NCBI GenBank assembly: GCA_947568835.1
Contig: OX387602.1
Location: 10,901,021 to 10,965,020, forward strand
Direction of reading: 5' to 3'
Source: Protonemura montana
Taxonomy: Eukaryota; Arthropoda; Insecta; Plecoptera; Nemouridae
Length of the DNA stretch: 64,000 bases
The notes beneath the pieces are model-generated. The model worked only from the letters and a program-made list of their open reading frames with translations, searched no databases and had not been told where the DNA came from. The position numbers were made by a program, and so were the translations under genes. This document shows positions 59,701 through 64,000 of the stretch, piece by piece. Position 1 is the first letter of the stretch; each line of letters starts with the position of its first letter.

Positions 59701-62700
59701 GAAAAGTTTTAAGAGCTCAGGCTCGTTCTTGGTTGTTGGTCGTTTTTTGCCTCCCAAAATTTCTGCTAGGTGATCTTTAAAGATAAAAAAAACTGATTAG
59801 CTAGTTAAAGGCTCTTAAAGATAATGCTTTCAAGAATAGCTGTGCAGCGTCAGCTGTTGTGTTACATAACTGTTTTACATAACTCATACCACCTTAGCAT
59901 AAACCAATGGGCATTGAGCTGGAAAAGATAGTTTCCCCCCCCCCCCCCCATCGCCTATTTACTAGTCATTATTGTCAATGATACCTTACTTTTTGAAGAA
60001 TAATGCTTATTTATTATAACAAATATCTTGTTCTGATCTATAATTGAACAATTGTCCAATCAATCTTTTATCATGCTATCACATGTGTGATAGGTTTGTT
60101 TTTATCAGATTCGATGTAAAACTGTAATGCATGCTGTTATGTGCCTGAAATGGGGTGGTTGCCGGAGGACATTTTGTAATATTTACATCAAATGTTAATC
60201 AGAGGAATTTTATACAATGTGAAGGACGTTCAATCTTGTTTGAAATTTTGTTCATAAAAAATAAAATCTGGGTTCATAATCAAAAATCCAACGATAAGTT
60301 GCTCACATTAACATGAACGGCCCTGAAAGCCTATGTTTCCATTGTATTATTGTTCAATTGCAAAAAGGTTCCTACTTCCTACCTTCATTATCGGTGGCAC
60401 ACCTATGATTACTGCAGCCTATTGCAGCCTTGGTTTTATTAAATACATAGTAGTAATTTAGAAATTCCACGTTTTTTTTCTATCACAAATAAGGTCATCA
60501 ATGATGCTAAAAAATATATCAATGTTGTTTTTTAGATTGCAAAGAAATTGTTATGATGTTTTGCCACGCTTGCCTTTCTTGCCCTGTAACTTTACTTAGT
60601 AGAATTAATGTTCAAATTCATTATTTCCTTGTCATGCTAGCAAGTTAGGATAGCTAATCAAATACAATATTGTTTATGGTGACAACTGCAGCAGGACATT
60701 TTTGGTGCTTGTTTGTTAGTTTAAAAATAAATAAGGCATATACCAACGTCCACTGAACTGTTTTAATGATTTGACCCTCCTTTTTAATAACGAGACTTTG
60801 AACACTACATCAGGACCGTCCAGTCACTGTCAACCAGCAATGCTAATAAAATAAAACTTTGTTTTCCAGGGTGCGACCAAGCTTTTCTCTGTTGGGTACA
60901 GCTTGCAAGTGTGCCTGCAATTACTCCTGCACATCAAACAGATTATGCGAAATCCACGGCTGGTCACCAAGCAGTTGCTTCACAAAGATGCCTTCCGTTT
61001 CGGTGCCTTCCTTGGAGGATTCTCCGGCATATTCAGGGTGTGTTCTCTTTCGGGATTCTTCCGATTACCAAACAATTCCAAGTTTTTTTTATTACATGTA
61101 CGGCTTTCCCACAGCTGACTCTATGCCTGCTTCGACGCACATTTAACAAAGACTCGAGGGCTCACGCTATTCCTGCCGGCCTGTTAGCAGGACTGACCTT
61201 TGCGTTTTTCCCGTTCAACACCATCGCTTTGTACGTAATGTGGAAAAGCCTTCAGGTACGTACAGCTCTTCAAATTCACTCACGCACAATGCTTACTCTC
61301 CTGAAACTTGATTTTAGCTTTGTACTCTCTGCCTTAAATATGGCATTATTAAAATCTTCTTGAAATACAGGTTGCTAGAACCAACAGTCAAAATCAGATG
61401 CGCTATTAAACATTGTTAAATTAACCATTAAATCCATGGCTTGGTTTTAAAGAATTTTGCAACCGCCAAGTCTAATCACCAAGGCGAGTTAAAAAAGACA
61501 GACAAGGAAGCGGTTGCAAAATTAAAGAAATTAAAATATTTCTAGATGATGTACAACAGTGGTGTTGAGAAAGGCTATCTTCCTGAGTTGCCCGGAGCAA
61601 CGTTGTTCCTTTACTGCGCATCGACAGCCACTCTCTTCCACGCTGCATTGCTCGAGCCGCAGAACTTGCGTCCTTCCTACTGGCGGTTTCTATTCAACCT
61701 CTCAGGGGGCAGGTATGTGGAACGTTTAGATGAAATCTTATTTAAATTGCAAACGCTTGCAATGCGCGGGGTATTTTATTATTATGAACACTATAAACGT
61801 CTCAAAAATGAATGCCCAAACGGGGACTCGAACCCCGATCTCCACCTATTGCGGGTGTTGCTCTAACCCATTGAGTTATTAGGACACTGGCTTTTTGAGA
61901 CGATTTTAGTGTTCTATGGTTATGTTTATACATATTAATATTATTATATATTTATATTATATATAAATTTATATATATTTATATGGTTATATTTATGGTT
62001 CTACTCCTTGGAGATCTGTCATTCTCATCAAACACACTAAAATAGTCTCAAAAGCCAGTGTCCAAATAGCTCAATGGGTTAGAGCAACACCCGCGATAGG
62101 TGAAGATCGGGGTTCGAGTCCCCGTTTGGGCATCCATTTTTGAGACGTTTATAGTGTTCATAATAATAAAATGTGGAACGTTGTTCATAAGGATTGGTGA
62201 TCTGATACCCATCACTTGACTTGTCTCGGGAATTTTGTCTCCCTGGAGGTAATACAGCTTCCTGTTAACCTGGAAAGTGGTGTTTGTTGTTGAAGAATTG
62301 CTTATCACTTGGCACTATCAGTGGAAGTGAAAGACACTAAAATAAGCATGTTTAGAACTATGTTTGCTGGGTTTTAGCATATGGCATGGTAATTCAGTTT
62401 AGTCTTGATTGAAAGTAGGTTAAAACAGATATTTTGTTTTACATGGCATAGGGTTTGTATTGGTATTTATTATTATTTTCCCGTTGACTAGTACATTATA
62501 CAGATTATGGGTATCGTCAGATTATTATTAGGTGCTATGATTAGAATAATGCTATATAATGCTATTGTAAATAATGATAACTGATAAGTTATAAATGATA
62601 ATAAAATAATAATGTGCAGTATCAAAGCCGGAATATGCAAAATCGAAAGCTTAAATATGCAAAATATGCGCTATCAAAAACTGAAATATGCGGCAAAAAT

Positions 62701-63464
62701 GGCCAAATATGCAGTACCGCGTACTGCATAGTTTAGGTATCGCATATGAGCTTCACAGTGAATGCCCATTCCATTACTTGCTAAATATTTCTGTTTGTAA
62801 TTACTTGCTAAATAAAAGCTGAAATATGTAATTTTATGCAGTATCAGCCCAAATATGCACTAAAAGCTGAAATATGCAAAATATGCAATATCAACATGAT
62901 GTCATTGCAATCCCAATGTCATGAAATGGATATATTCATGATTTTGCATGGGATACTAGCATAATTGAAGAATATGCATTTGCAGTACTATCCTATCTCT
63001 AGTTATAGTGATCGATACAGATATGATACAGTTATGACAAGGTTCGATGTAAAGTGGTTGAACATAAGGTCTAGGTACTGTGAGGGGTTGGTGGAGGGAT
63101 GGAGGCTAATAGGAGGTATCATGATTGAGGTATTCTGAGAGGGTATAGGAGGGGTGTTGGATTAGGAAGGACTTTAGCTTAAGGACTTAAGGTTGGAGCA
63201 CAGGTTAGAGGCTAAGGTGGTATAAGGGAAGTGCTTGTCATAAGCTTGCTATTAATCACTTACCAAATTTGACCAAATTCTAAAATTCTTCCAAAGAATA
63301 TTCTCACCTCCAAGTAAATTATTGACTTGCTTTATGTTTTTTATTTTAGAATAGCAGGAATGGCTCGTGAGCCACTGGATGCATTCGGCTTGGAGACTAG
63401 CAAAGCCTTGGCCGAAGTAGTCTTGAAAACGAAAACACGTTTAATTCCCATCAACGAGTTTTAA
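56745..63464 (+). CDS. TMEM135: TMEM135 (peroxisomal/mitochondrial membrane protein)
   Basis: Nine exons: 56745-56891, 57048-57178, 58147-58273, 58385-58539, 58634-58874, 60870-61037, 61115-61255, 61546-61712 and 63350-63464, giving 463 residues, about the length of human TMEM135. The N-terminus has the Cys-rich CVEYVHPWTDSC pattern of the family; hydrophobic helices alternate with conserved segments such as SRRGLLSLYVTN, MVRPVKYGEV, HPLCPHPNSC and GFSGIFR. It ends KTKTRLIPINEF. TMEM135 is a multi-pass protein linked to mitochondrial dynamics and peroxisomal lipid and cholesterol handling. The last intron (1.6 kb) holds a foldback element and an AT-rich repeat field. Confidence 0.95.
58875..60869. 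other. TMEM135 intron 5
   Basis: A 2-kb AT-rich intron. It contains a run of about 15 C at 59,935-59,949 and no recognised element or gene. Confidence 0.6.
61811..61887 (-). repeat. tRNA-like sequence, left arm
   Basis: On the minus strand a cloverleaf can be drawn: acceptor GTCCTAA/TTTGGGC (one mismatch), D-arm ACTC AATGGGTTA GAGC, anticodon arm ACACC CGCAATA GGTGG and a perfect T-arm CGGGG TTCGAGT CCCCG. Position 33 is G rather than the invariant U and the acceptor is flawed, so it is unlikely to be a working tRNA. Confidence 0.6.
61918..61990. repeat. AT-rich simple sequence
   Basis: TATTAATATTATTATATATT-type sequence between the two foldback arms. Confidence 0.6.
62060..62132 (+). repeat. 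tRNA-like sequence, right arm
   Basis: Same sequence in forward orientation: acceptor GTCCAAA/TTTGGGC, D-arm GCTC/GAGC, anticodon arm ACACC CGCGATA GGTGA (outer pair broken) and an intact T-arm. Again G at position 33. The intact A- and B-boxes could still bind polymerase III factors. Confidence 0.6.
62620..62990 (+). repeat. Degenerate AAATATGCA repeat field
   Basis: At least eight imperfect copies of (GAA/AAA)ATATGCA(AAAT) occur, often as CTGAAATATGC, with spacer words such as GCAGTATC and CTATCAAAA. The unit contains octamer-like ATGCAAAT variants. It lies in the last TMEM135 intron after the foldback element. Confidence 0.6.
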
Positions 63465-64000
63465 CGCTCATTCGCTTAGGGCACGAATTACTTTGTAGAA
63501 ATTTGGTGAAAATATTGAATTTGTGTGGAACTAACATCAGCAACAATGTAGCACTCACCACCGATGAATACCTAAGATACAATTTTATAACCTGTAATTA
63601 TAACTAATCTACTCAATGTTGGCTGTTAGCACACCAAATTCATTACCTTTCAGTCCTATCACCCTTTCTTTCTTAAGTTAACCTACTCCCGAGTTGAGTA
63701 ATTTTAGGGTGCATAGTCTTGATTGATTCCGCATGGATTCACGGATGGACCTCCTTTCCCATTTTATGTGGAAGGAAGGCATTTTGCATGCGTCGTTAGG
63801 TCAAGACTAGGCACCCTAGAATATTGTAGTAGGCCTGAAAAATGTAGGATTGCTACATATTTATTTATGTATTGCAAATTGGAGGTCTGCCAAAGACTTG
63901 CAGTATGTGACTAATTTAAACGGCCGTTTTCTGGCTTGAGTGAACGAGTCTGTTTACCTATGGATAGAGCCAATGGCTAAATTCTTACACAGTTTTTTGA
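63465..64000. other. 3' flank of TMEM135
   Basis: No gene seen to the end of the window. No standard AATAAA was found soon after the stop, so the transcript end is undefined. Confidence 0.4.

Larger units (their letters stand above)
61772..62173. mobile_element. Foldback element with tRNA-like arms
   Basis: Two arms of about 142 nt, 61772-61916 and 62032-62173, are inverted copies with a short AT-rich centre between them. Each arm also has its own short terminal inverted repeats (AACACTATAAACGTCTCAAA at one end, a variant CACTAAAAT(A/C)GTCTCAAA at the other). Inside each arm is a tRNA-like sequence (see the two entries below). It sits in the last TMEM135 intron. Either two MITE-like insertions lie head-to-head or this is one foldback unit. 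Confidence 0.75.

Noticed and set aside
61546..61866. 106-residue open frame ending in NGDSNPDL-type sequence
   Set aside because: The first part is TMEM135 exon 8; the rest runs through the donor site into the antisense of the tRNA-like repeat.
61808..61887. Functional tRNA gene in the TMEM135 intron
   Set aside because: The anticodon loop lacks U33, the acceptor stem is flawed, and the copy is one arm of an inverted repeat bounded by terminal repeats.

Overview
The window looks like animal nuclear DNA, most probably from an arthropod (insect or other pancrustacean). It is AT-rich, its genes are split by spliceosomal introns, and it holds two eclosion-hormone-type neurohormone genes, an insect-type haem peroxidase and scattered SINE-like repeats. 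I cannot name the species. No bacterial, viral, CRISPR or operon structure was seen.

Layout. Positions 1-15,390 are a gene desert with one interspersed repeat and a few candidate promoters. Positions 15,486-34,558 (+) carry a secreted animal haem peroxidase in 14 supported exons plus one tentative first exon. Positions 35,886-43,092 form a cluster of secreted or small-protein genes: a Thr/Glu-rich protein with an internal 66-residue duplication (+), a doubtful small secreted-peptide gene (+), a divergent eclosion-hormone paralogue (+), a canonical eclosion hormone (-), and a two-exon 68-residue three-cysteine secreted peptide (-) that I do not recognise. Repeats of three kinds sit among and inside these genes.

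Positions 44,709-63,464 hold six conserved housekeeping genes packed as three head-to-head pairs: TMEM241-like (-)/Elongin B (+), OVCA2-like hydrolase (-)/NDC1 nucleoporin (+), and WDR36/UTP21 (-)/TMEM135 (+). Each pair shares a 0.2-0.6 kb promoter region and faces the next pair tail-to-tail. NDC1 is a full-length intronless ORF, unlike its neighbours.

Most unusual signals: the eclosion-hormone paralogue pair and the nearby unknown cysteine peptide; a repeat family whose copies carry a CTCF-like core; 5S-rRNA-derived SINE-like copies in introns; a foldback element with tRNA-like arms in a TMEM135 intron; and three GC-AG introns among about 35, two of them in one gene. All gene models come from reading splice signals and protein similarity by eye. 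No alignment or search was run.
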